DNA from: Arachis hypogaea
Lineage: Eukaryota > Streptophyta > Magnoliopsida > Fabales > Fabaceae
Direction: 5' to 3'
DNA length: 64,000 nucleotides
NCBI RefSeq assembly: GCF_003086295.3
Contig: NC_092048.1
Coordinates: forward strand, 107,462,276-107,526,275
The notes beneath the pieces were generated by a model, which saw nothing but the letters and a program-made list of their open reading frames with translations, had not been told where the DNA came from and made no database searches. Positions 46,209 through 55,685 of the stretch are shown here, one piece after another (position 1 is the stretch's first letter; every line of letters starts with the position of its first letter). The translations under genes were made by a program, and so were the position numbers.

Positions 46209-47557
46209 TGAAAATCAAATAGGATAAAAAGAAGAGAATGTACTATAAATTTCAAACTATCAATGAAACATAGCTGCAATCATATGAGCGGGACTTATAG
46301 CTTTTTGCCTCTTGAATAGTTTTGGCATCTCACTCTATCCATTGAGGTTCAGAATGATTGGCTTCTATAGGAACTCAGAGTTCAGATAGTGTTATTGATT
46401 CTCCTAGTTCAGTATGATGATTCTTGAACACAGCTTCTTTATGAGTCTTGGCCGTGGCCCTAAGCACTTTGTTTTCCAGTATTACCACCGGATACATAAA
46501 TGCCACAGACACATAATTGGGTGAACCTTTTCAGATTGTGACTCAGCTTTGCTAAAGTCCCCAATTAGAGGTGTCCAGGGTTCTTAAGCACACTCTTTGT
46601 TTTTGCTTTGGACCTTGACTTTAACCGCTCAGTCTCAAGTTTTCACTTGACACCTTCACGCCACAAGCACATGGTTAGGGACAGCTTGGTTTAGCCGCTT
46701 AGACCAGGATTTTATTCCTTTAGGCCCTCCTATCCACTGATGCTCAAAGCCTTGGGATCCTTTTTATTTGCCCTTGCCTTTTGGTTTTAAGGGTTATTGG
46801 CTTTTTTCTGCTTGCTTCTTTTCTTTCTATTTTTTTCTATATTTTTTTTTCGCCTATTTTTTTCTTTTTCTTTTTTTTCTTTTTTTTTTTTTGCAAGCTT
46901 TGTTTTTTTTGCTGCTTTTTCTTGCTTCAAGAATCATTTTTATGATTTTTCAGATTATCAAATAACATGTCTCCTAGTCATCATTCTTTCAAGAGCCAAC
47001 ATATTTAACATTCTTAAACAACAACTTCAAAAGACATATGCACTGTTCAAGCATACATTCAGAAAACAAGAAGCATTGTCACCACATCAATATAATTGAG
47101 CTAAGTTCAAGGATAAATTCGAAACTCATGTACTTCTTGTTCTTTTGATTTAAAACAGTTTTTATTTTAAGAGAGGTGATGGATTCATAGGACATTTATA
47201 TCTTTAAGACAGAGTTACTAACTACTAATGATCATGTAATGAAGACACAAACATAGATAAGCACATAACATAGAAAACAAAAAACAGAGAAGGCAAGAAC
47301 AAGGAATGAGTCCACCTTAGTGATGTCCTTGAGCTCTTCTATGTCTCTTCCTTGTCTTTGTTGCTCCTCCCTCATTGCTTTTTGATCTTCTCTGATTTCA
47401 TGAAGGATGATGGAGTGCTCTTGATGTTCCACCCTTAGTTGCTTCCAATAATTGTGTGGAAGAAAATGTATCCCCTGAGGTATCTCAGGGATCTCTTGAT
47501 TTGCAGTCAAATGTACTACCACTGAGCTATAGATCCTTTACATAATTGTTTTACCAC
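46209..47557 (-). other. Non-coding region of C between hairpin modules
   Basis: It shares long near-identical stretches with the matching region of A (for example about 46430-46770). A poly-T/C patch occurs at 46800-46910. A 96-codon minus-strand frame at 47232-47522 (NYWKQLRVEHQEHSIILHE) is polar and helix-prone; it could be a remnant of a coding segment but I recognise no family. Confidence 0.5.
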
Positions 47558-47590
47558 ACCAAACTTAGAATGTTGCTCGCCCTTGAGCAA
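47558..47590 (-). other. Hairpin plus purine-tract-like module, upstream copy in C
   Basis: On the minus strand TTGCTC pairs with GAGCAA (47573-47590) around an AAGGGC interior, followed by CTAAGTTTGG. Two stem bases differ from the LTR-proximal copy with pairing kept at that position; the innermost pair has become a mismatch. It lies 1.39 kb from the LTR-proximal copy. Confidence 0.65.
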
Positions 47591-47749
47591 AAGAAGAAGG
47601 AATAGATGAAGAAGAAGATGTGGAAATAAAAACTAGGATTATGAGGAGGTAAAGTGGGGATCCTGTGGGGTTCACAGATCCTGAGGTGTCAAGGCATTTA
47701 CATCCCTGCACCAATTTAGGCATGCAAAATGCCCTTGCACACAACTCTG

Positions 47750-47916
47750 GGCGTTCAGCGCCAGGTTGGTGCCCTTTTTGGGCGTTCAACGCCCCTTTGC
47801 TGCCATTTCTGGCGTTGAATGCCAGAACCATGCTTGTTCTGGGCGTTCAGCGCCAGGATGCTCCCATTCTGGGCGTTCAGCGCCAGAACTATGCTCTGTT
47901 CTGGCGTTTGAACGCC
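47750..47916. repeat. Six-unit palindrome array downstream of gag-protease in C
   Basis: Centres are 47756, 47787, 47817, 47848, 47878 and 47909, so spacings alternate 31, 30, 31, 30, 31. Palindromes such as GGCGTTCAGCGCC are conserved while the DNA between them is not. The position relative to ORF end and hairpin module matches element A. Confidence 0.9.
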
Positions 47917-48121
47917 AGACAGATGCTCCTCCAGGGTGTGAATTTTCTTCTGCTGTTTTTGATTCCGTTTTCAATTTTTATATTTATTTTGTGACTCCAC
48001 ATGATCATGAACCTAAGAAAACATGAAAAACAATAAAAATAAGAATTAGATAAACATTGGGTTGCCTCCCAACAAGCGCTTCTTTAATGTCAATAGCTTG
48101 ACAGTGGGCTCTCATGGAGCC
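47917..48121 (-). other. 3' untranslated stretch after gag-protease of C
   Basis: Two hundred bp without a gene, similar near 48055-48090 to the stretch that follows gag-pol of A. Confidence 0.5.
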
Positions 48122-50449
48122 TCACAGATGTGCAGAGCTTTGTTGAGACTCTCCAACACCAAACTTAGAGTTTGGATATGGGAGTTCAACACCAAACTTA
48201 GAGTTTGGTTGTGGCCTCCCAACACCAAACTTAGAGTTTGACTGTGGGGGCTCTGGTTGACTCTGCTTGGAGAGAAGCTTTTCCTGCTTCCTCTCTATGG
48301 TTGCAGAGGGAGATCCTTGAGTTTTAAACACAAGGGAGTTCTCATTCCATTGAAGGACTATTTCACCTCTGTCAACATCAATCACAGCTCTTGCTGTGGC
48401 CAGGAAAGGTCTTCCTAGGATGATGGATTCATCCTCTTCCTTTCCAGTATCCAGGACTATGAAATCAGCAGGGATGTAAAGGCCCTCAACCTTTACTAAT
48501 ACATCCTCTACTTGTCCATATGCCTGTTTCCTTGAGCTGTCTGCCATCTCTAGTGAGATTTTAGCAGCTTGCACCCCATAGATTCCCAGTTTCTCTATTA
48601 CAGAGAGGGGCATGAGGTTTATTCCTGAACCAAGGTCACACAGAGCCTTAAAGATCATGGTGCCTATGGTACAGGGTATTATGAACTTTCCAGGATCCTG
48701 TCTCTTCTGAGGCAATGTCAGTTGATCCAGATCACTTAGTTCATTGATGAACAAGGGAGGTTCAACTTCCCAAGCATCAATGCCAAATAATTTGGCATTC
48801 AGCTTCATGATTGCACCAAGAAACTTGGCAGTTTGCTCTTCAGTAACATCCTCATTCTCTTCAGAAGAGGAATACTCATCAGAGCTCATGAAGGGCATAA
48901 GGAGGTTCAATGGAATCTCTATGGTCTCTAGATGAGCCTCAGAGTCCCTTGGTTCCCCAGAGGGAAGCTCCTTATTGATCACTGGACGTCCCAGGAGGTC
49001 TTCCTCCTTGGGATTCACGTCCTCTCCTCTCCTCAGAGGTTCGGCCATGGCGCTTATGTCAATGGCCTTGCACTCTCCTTTTGGATTCTCTTCTGTATTG
49101 CTTGGGAGAGTACTAGGAGGGATTTCAGTGATCCTTTTACTCAGCTGGCCCACTTGTGCTTCCAAATTTCTAATGGAAGACCTTGTTTCATTCATGAAAC
49201 TTACAGTGGCCTTAGATAGATCAGAGACTAGATTTGCTAAATTAGAAGCGTTTTGTCCAGAGTTCTCTATCTGTTGCTGAGTTGATGATGGAAAAGGTTT
49301 GCTATTGCTAAACCTGTTTCTTCCACCATTGTTAAAGCCTTGTTGAGGCTTCTGATCCTTCCATGAGAAATTTGGATGATTTCTCCATGTTGAGTTATAG
49401 GTGTTTCCATAAGGTTCACCTAAGTAATTTACCTCTGCTATTGCAGGGTTCTCAGGATCATAGGCTTCTTCTTCAGAAGATGCCTCTTGAGTACTGTTGG
49501 ATGCAGCTTGCATTCCATGCAGACTCTGAGAGATCATATTGACTTGCTGAGTCAATATTTTATTTTGAGCCAATATGGCATTCAGAGTATCAACTTCAAG
49601 AACTCCCTTCTTCATAGGCGTCCCATTATTCACAGGATTCCTTTCAGAAGTGTACATGAACTGGTTATTAGCAACCATGTCAATGAGTTCTTGAGCTTCT
49701 GCAGGCGTTTTCTTTAGGTGAATGGATCCACCTGCAGAAGTGTCCAGTGACATCTTTGATAGCTCAGACAGACCATCATAGAATATATCCAGGATGGTCC
49801 ATTCTGAAAGCATGTCAGAAGGACACTTTTTGGTCAACTGTTTGTATCTTTCCCAAGCTTCATAGAGAGATTCACCTTCTTTCTGTCTGAAAGTTTGAAC
49901 ATCAGCTCTAAGCTTGCTCAGCTTTTGAGGAGGAAAGTACTTGGCTAAGAAAGCCGTGACCAGCTTATCCCAAGAGTTCAGGCTGTCTTTGGGTTGAGAA
50001 TCCAACCATAATCTAGCTCTGTCTCTTACAGCAAAAGGGAAAAGCATGAGCCTGTAGACTTCAGGATTTACGCCATTAGTCTTAACAGTATCACATATCT
50101 GCAAGAATTCAGTTAAGAACTGAAAAGGATCTTCAGATGGAAGTCCATGAAACTTGCAGTTCTGCTGCATCAGAGAAACTAACTGAGGTTTCAGCTCAAA
50201 GTTGTTTGCTCCAATGGCAGGAATGGAGATGCTTCTTCCATGTAAATTGGAATTAGGTGCAGTAAAGTCACCAAGCATCCTCCTTTCATTATTATTATTT
50301 TCGCCTGCCATCTCCTCTGCCTGTTCGAAAATTTCTGAAAGGTTATCTCTGGATTGTTGTATTTTAGCTTCTCTTAATTTTCTCTTCAGAGTCCTTTCAG
50401 GTTCTGGATCTGCTTCCACAAGAATGTTCTTATCCTTGCTCCTGCTCAT
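48122..50449 (-). CDS. Gag-protease protein of element C, intact
   Basis: A clean frame of 775 codons from Met 50449. In residues: basic N-terminus (EADPEPERTLKRKLREAK); capsid-type gag about 85-250, aligned along its length with the gag of A (LMLFPFAVRDRARLWL, SLYEAWERYKQL, TSAGGSIHLKK); Athila-type segment NTYNSTWRNHPNFSWKDQ near 350; coiled coil about 405-440; protease with ALCDLGSGINLMPLS near 605 and [16 protein letters not shown] near 680. The usual DLGAS reads DLGSG. The C-terminus holds three 11-residue repeats containing PNSKFGV or SNSKFGV (about 735-765). The frame stops without RT. If made, the protein could build and process particles but needs RT and integrase in trans. Confidence 0.93.
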   Translation of the reverse strand: MSRSKDKNILVEADPEPERTLKRKLREAKIQQSRDNLSEIFEQAEEMAGENNNNERRMLGDFTAPNSNLHGRSISIPAIGANNFELKPQLVSLMQQNCKFHGLPSEDPFQFLTEFLQICDTVKTNGVNPEVYRLMLFPFAVRDRARLWLDSQPKDSLNSWDKLVTAFLAKYFPPQKLSKLRADVQTFRQKEGESLYEAWERYKQLTKKCPSDMLSEWTILDIFYDGLSELSKMSLDTSAGGSIHLKKTPAEAQELIDMVANNQFMYTSERNPVNNGTPMKKGVLEVDTLNAILAQNKILTQQVNMISQSLHGMQAASNSTQEASSEEEAYDPENPAIAEVNYLGEPYGNTYNSTWRNHPNFSWKDQKPQQGFNNGGRNRFSNSKPFPSSTQQQIENSGQNASNLANLVSDLSKATVSFMNETRSSIRNLEAQVGQLSKRITEIPPSTLPSNTEENPKGECKAIDISAMAEPLRRGEDVNPKEEDLLGRPVINKELPSGEPRDSEAHLETIEIPLNLLMPFMSSDEYSSSEENEDVTEEQTAKFLGAIMKLNAKLFGIDAWEVEPPLFINELSDLDQLTLPQKRQDPGKFIIPCTIGTMIFKALCDLGSGINLMPLSVIEKLGIYGVQAAKISLEMADSSRKQAYGQVEDVLVKVEGLYIPADFIVLDTGKEEDESIILGRPFLATARAVIDVDRGEIVLQWNENSLVFKTQGSPSATIERKQEKLLSKQSQPEPPQSNSKFGVGRPQPNSKFGVELPYPNSKFGVGESQQSSAHL
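48159..48240. repeat. Three 33-bp repeats with a CCAAACTTAGAGTTTGG palindrome
   Basis: The palindrome starts at 48159, 48192 and 48225, exactly 33 bp apart, so it is read in frame as NSKFGV each time. Each contains the ACACCAAACTTA word found at the purine tract of A and C. Confidence 0.85.
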
Positions 50450-52474
50450 ATGACAAGGAAGAATGGCCAGAAAAATGATAATAATAATAGAGATCCTTTA
50501 TACCACAGTATAGGGATCCCTTTGTAAGTAGAAGAAGAGGGGGAGATAAAGGATGTGATGTAAAGGAAGAAACACAACTGTGAGGATTGGAATGTGAGAT
50601 GAGATGTTAGGACATGAATGAATAAATAGAATGAGATGGGGGAGGAATAATTTTCGAAAATTATTTTGAAAAAGAGTTAGTGATTTTTGAAAATTGGTTT
50701 TTGAAAATTAGTTAGTATTTTTCGAAAATTTTTGAATTCAAAAATAAAAAATAAAAATAATTAGTTAATTAAAAAGAAATTTTTGAAAAAGAGGGAAGAT
50801 ATTTTCGAAAAATGAGAGAGAGAGAGTTAGTTAGGTGGTTTTGAAAAAGTTAAGAAACAAACAAAAAGTTAGTTAGTTAGTTGAAACAAATTTTTGAAAA
50901 GATAAGAAGTTAGGAAGTTAGAAAAGATATTTTTGAAAAGATATTTTTTTTTTTGAAAAAGATAAGATAAGAAGATATTTTTGAAAAGATATGATTTGAA
51001 ATTAGTTTTGAAAAAGATTTGATTTTTAAAATCACAATTAATGACTTGATTCATAAGAAATCACAAGATATGATTCTAGAACTTAAAGTTTGAATTTTTC
51101 TTAACAAGCAAGTAACAAACTTCAAATTTTTGAACCAAAACATTAATTGTTTAAGTTATTTTCGAAAATTATGATTTAAAATGAGAAAAAGATTTTTGAA
51201 AAATATTTTTGGAATTTTCGAGAATAACTAAGAATTTTGAAAAAGATTTGATTTTTGAAAAAGATAAGATTTTCAAATTGAAAATTTGATTTGACTCATG
51301 AGAAACAATTTGATTTTTAAAAATTTTTGAAAAAGTCAATCCAAATTTTCGAATTTGATGAGAGAAAAGGGGAAGATATTTTTTTGATTTTTGAAATTTT
51401 TATGAAAAACATGAAAATTATGCAATGCATGAAATTTTTAGATCAAAACATGTGATGCATGCAAGAATGCTATGAATGTCAAGATGAACACCAAGAACAC
51501 TTTGAATGTCATGATGAACATCAAGAACATATTTTTGAAAAATTTTTAATGCAAAGAAAACATGCAAGACACCAAACTTAGAATTCTTTAATGCTTACGC
51601 ACTAAGGATTCAAGAATGCATATGATAAACATGAAAAGACACAAAACAAAAATTCATCAAGATCAAACAAGAAGACTTACCAAGAACAACTTGAAGATCA
51701 TGAAGAACACTATGAATGCATGATATTTTCGAAAAAATGCAAGATGCATATGCAATTGACACCAAACTTATAACATGACTCAAGACTCAAACAAAAAACA
51801 GAAAATATTTTTTTATTTTTATGATTTTCTAATTTTTTTGGATTTTTATTTATATTTTTCGAAAATTATATGAAAAAAGAAAAAAAAAAATAAGGATTCC
51901 AAAATTTTTAATATGAATTCCAGGAATCTTGCCATGTTAGTCTAAAGCTTCAGTCTAGGAATTAGACATGGCTCACTAGCCAGCCAAGCTTTCAATGAAA
52001 GCTCCAGTCCAAAACACTAGACATGGCCTATGGCCAGCCAAGCTTCAGCAGGTGATCGTGGATCAACAGCGGGTAGATCAGGAACAGTAGCAGGTGGATT
52101 AGCTCCAACTAGCTTGCTCTTGATAACCAGTTGCAAGCCTCAGTCCAAACGAATTTAGACATGGCTTTACAGCCAGCCAGGATGCAACATATAATTACAT
52201 GGGCTGGAGTGATTAGTTGAATACCAATCCCAAAGTAGTTTGGGTATGGCTTTACAGCCAGATATGATTCAACATATTTCATGAAACACTAGAATTCATT
52301 CTTAAAAATTTTGAAGCCATAGAATAATTTATTTTTGAAAACATTTTTATTTTTTTCGAAAATAGATGAGAAAATTTTAGAAATATTTTTGAAAAAATTT
52401 TTGAAAAGAAAATAAAAAGAAAATTACCTAATCTGAGCAACAAGATGAACCGTCAGTTGTCCAAACTCGAACAA
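50450..52474 (-). other. Long leader of C between primer site and gag
   Basis: Two kb, very AT-rich, with many TTTTTGAAAA and TTTTCGAAAA words (50650-51420). No gene. The GC-richer part 51930-52280 carries four stem-loops annotated separately. Confidence 0.6.
51969..52260 (-). other. Four repeated stem-loops in the leader of C
   Basis: On the minus strand TGGCT-AGTG-AGCCA (51969-51982), TGGCC-ATA-GGCCA (52024-52036) and TGGCT-GTAA-AGCCA twice (52162-52175, 52247-52260). Each follows a similar context ('tagacatggct' on the + strand). The second stem differs at the inner pair on both sides. Two loops are GTAA, a GNRA-type tetraloop. Location between primer site and gag is where retroelement packaging or dimerisation signals lie; that role is inference. 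Confidence 0.65.
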
Positions 52475-52492
52475 TCCCCGGCAACGGCGCCA
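52475..52492 (-). other. Second primer-binding-site copy of C
   Basis: Identical to the LTR-adjacent site and exactly 100 bp from it. It is flanked by AAAAACTTGGTGC on the right, which includes the LTR-terminal six bases. Confidence 0.85.
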
Positions 52493-52574
52493 AAAACTTG
52501 GTGCTGTTGCCGGATCAAAAGGGAATCTGGCACTGATGTTACCGGACCAAAAGCTTGCCGAAGACTCAAAACAA

Positions 52575-52592
52575 TCCCCGGCAACGGCGCCA
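52575..52592 (-). other. Primer-binding site of C (tRNA-Asp type)
   Basis: On the minus strand TGGCGCCGTTGCCGGGGA, 6 nt from the 5' LTR, as in element A. This is the copy in the functional position. Confidence 0.9.
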
Positions 52593-52598
52593 AAAACT

Positions 52599-54242
52599 TG
52601 GTGCACGAAATTGTGATGTCCAGGCTCGAACAATCCCTGGTAATGGCTCCAAAGCTTGGTGCTTTGATCTTAATTCATAATTGTCACAACTTCGATACAA
52701 CTAACCAGCAAGTGCACTGGGTCGTCCAAGTAATACCTTACGTGAGTAAGGGTCGAATCCCACGGAGATTGTTGGTATGAAGCAAGCTATGGTCACCTTG
52801 TAAATCTCAGTCAGGCGGATTTAAACATGATATTTTATTAGATTCAAATAAACAATAAAAGGGATAGAGGCACTTATGTAAATCATTGGTAGGAATTTCA
52901 GATAAGAGAATGGAGATGCTTTTCGTTCCTCTGAACCTCTGCTTTCCTGCTATCTTCATCCAATCAGTCTTACTCCTTTCCATGGCTGGCTGTATGCAAG
53001 GGCATCACCGTTGTCAGTGGCTACATCCCCTCCTCTCAGTGAATCATATGCTCACGCACCCTGTCACGGCACGACTATTCATCTGTCGGTTCCCGATCAT
53101 GCTGGAATAGGATTCACCCTCCTTTTGCGTCTGTCACTAACGCCCAGCACTCGCGAGTTTGAAGCTCGTCACAGTCATTCAATCATTGAATCCTACTCAG
53201 AATACCACAGACAAGGTTTAGACCTTCCGGATTCTCTTGAATGCCGCCATCATTCTAGCTTACGCCACGAAGATTCCTGTTAGGAGATCTAAGAGATATT
53301 CATTCTAGCTTAATTCATGTAGAACGGAAGTGTTTGTCAGGCACGTGTTCATAGGGGAGATGGTGATGAGCGTCACACATAATCATCACCTTCATCACGT
53401 TTTTGGGTGCGAATGGATATCTTAGAAGCGAAATAAGAAGAATTGAATAGAAAATAGAAGTACTTTGCATTAATCTTTGAGGAACAGTAGAGCTCCACAC
53501 CTTAATCTATGGAGTGTAGAAACTCTACCGTTGAAAATACATAAGTGAAAGGTCCAGGCATGGCCGAGATGGCCAGCCCCTCTGATCTAAGAACCAGGCG
53601 TCCAAAAGATGTCTAATACAATAGTAAAAGGTCCTATTTATAATAAACTAGTCACTAGGGTTTACATGAGTAAGTAATTGATGAATAAATCCACTTCTGG
53701 GGCCCACTTGGTGTGTGTTTGGGCTGAGCCTAAGTGTTGCACGTGCAGAGGCCATTTGTGGAGTTGAACGCCAAGTTCTGTGCCAGTTTGGGCGTTCAAC
53801 TCTGGTTTTGGATCCTTTTCTGGCGCTGGACGCCAGATTTGGGCAGAAGGCTGGCGTTGAACGCCAGTTTACGTCGTCAATTCTTGGCCAAAGTATGGAC
53901 TATTATATATTGCTGGAAAGCCCTGGATGTCTACTTTCCAACGCAATTGGAAGCGCGCCATTTAGAGTTCTGTAGCTCCAGAAAATCTACTTTGAGTGCA
54001 GGAAGGTTAGAATCCAACAGCATCAGCAGTCCTTTTTCAACCTCTGAATCTGATTTTTGCTCAAGTCCCTCAATTTCAGCCAGAAAATACCTGAAATCAC
54101 AGAAAAACATACAAACTCATAGTAAAGTCCAGAAATGTGAATTTAACACAAAATCTATTAAAAACATCCCTAAAAGTAACTAGATCCTACTAAAAACATA
54201 CTAAAAACAATGTCAAAAAGCGTATAAATTATCCGCTCATCA
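52599..54242 (-). repeat. Right LTR of C (5' LTR, promoter LTR)
   Basis: 1644 bp, same termini as the left copy. Minus-strand TATA box TATAAATAG at 53634-53642, palindrome array about 53760-53865, decayed primer-site copy at 52634-52651. Confidence 0.95.
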
Positions 54243-55680
54243 ATGCCTGACCTCGATTTCAGGGAATTTCCCAAGATACTCCATAGTTTTTTCTAAGTAC
54301 CTTTTCATGTTTGGGTCTTTAGCCTGGTACTCTCTGTTAATTTGAGAAGTCACGATTTGAGAGTTGCCGAAGATGACTACTTTGGTTGCTCTAACTTCTT
54401 TAGCTAACTTTAGTCCAGTAATCAGGGCTTCAAATTCTACTTGATTGTTGGAGGTTGGAAACTCAAATTTCAAGAAGACTTCTATTTGAATTCCTTCTTG
54501 GCTAGCCAGTATTATGCCTGCACTACTTTTGACTTTGTTTGAGGAACCGTCCATCTACAACTCCTAGGTAGTGGAGGCCTCCTCTTGGTCTCCTACCTAT
54601 TTGGCCACGAAGTCGAGGAGGCATTGGGCTTTGATGGCTTTCCGAGTTTCATACTTCAAGTCAAACTCGGATAGCTCTATAGCCCATTGAATCATTCTGC
54701 CTGCAACATCTGTTTTCTGAAGGATTTGCTTCATGGGCTGGTTCGTCTGAACTTTTATGGTGTAAGATTGAAAATAAAGCCGAAGCCTTCTGGATGCTAT
54801 TATCAAGGCGTATGCGAACTTTTCAAGTTTTTGATACTTTATTTCGGGGCCTTGCAAGACCTTGCTTGTGAAGTAGATAGGATGTTGTCTGACCTAGTCT
54901 TCTCGTATCAAAACTGACGCCACAACCTTCACTGCGACAGCTAAGTATAACATGAGTTCTTCACCTGCTTTTGGTCGGGTAAGAATTGGAGGTTGGCTCA
55001 GGTACCTTTTGAACTCTTGGAATGCCTTCTCGTATTCAGGAGTCCATTCGAACTAGCATCCTTTTCTTAGTAGGGAAAAAAGTGGCAAGGATCTTAATGC
55101 TAATCCGGCCAAGAACCTGGATAAAGCTGCAAGTTGGCCATTCAACTGCTGGACTTCCTTTAAGCAGGTCAAGCTCTTCATTTCTAGGACTGCTATACAC
55201 TTGTCAGTGTTAGCTTCAATCCCCCTTTGTGTTAGCATGAATCCGAGAAAATTTTCAGCCTCCACTGCAAAGGTATACTTGTCGGGATTTAATCTCATCC
55301 CGTGTGCTCTTATGGTGTCGAAGACTTTTGAGAGGTCGTCCAAGAGGCTATTGTCTTCCTTGATTTTTACCAGCATGTCGTCTACATACACCTCCATTAA
55401 TTCTCCCAAATGAGGTGCAAACACCTTGTTCATCAGCCTTTGATAGGTGGCCCCTACATTTTTTAATCCAAACGGCATGACCACGTAGCAATAATTTGCT
55501 CTTGGCATGATGAATGACGTCTTTTCTTGGTCTGATTTATATATCAGAATTTGGTTATACCCTGAGTAAACATCTATGAATGACAGGTATTGGTATCCCA
55601 AGATGAAGTCCACTAGGGTATTAATATTTGGTAGAGGATATGGGTCTTTTGGACATACCTTGTTAAGGTCCATGTAGTCG
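54243..55680 (-). pseudogene. Pol of B: RT, RNase H and second RNase H-like domain
   Basis: On the minus strand the RT palm runs from 55673 (MDLNKVCPKDPYPLPN) with YSGYNQI and the catalytic YVDDML near 55380, continuing to RGIEANTDKC at about 55215; RNase H lies at 54857-54597, and the Tat-type second RNase H starts MDGSSNKVKSSAGII at 54554. Stops or shifts lie near 55050, 54895 and 54590. Element F separates this from the RT N-terminus and element C from the integrase. Confidence 0.85.
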
Positions 55681-55685
55681 ACACA

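Larger units (their letters stand above)
44527..54242 (-). mobile_element. Non-autonomous Athila-type element C (gag-protease only)
   Basis: Two LTRs of exactly 1644 bp (44527-46170 and 52599-54242), TSD ATGCC (44522-44526 and 54243-54247), tRNA-Asp-type primer sites beside the right LTR, and one intact 775-codon ORF for gag and protease. RT, RNase H and integrase are absent; the 6.4-kb interior has no room for them. About 14 substitutions between LTRs (0.85 %) by hand count. It inserted into pol of B. Its shared layout and homologous gag with element A make an A-like element the plausible helper. In Arachis an autonomous/non-autonomous pair of this kind (FIDEL/Feral) has been described; I cannot test identity here. 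Confidence 0.93.

Noticed and set aside
47232..47522. Second coding gene of C
   Set aside because: A polar 96-codon frame without family signature; the matching region in A is not open. Kept only as a remark on the non-coding region.
52571..52592. tRNA gene fragment
   Set aside because: Only the 18-nt primer complement is present, at the exact position of a retroelement primer site.
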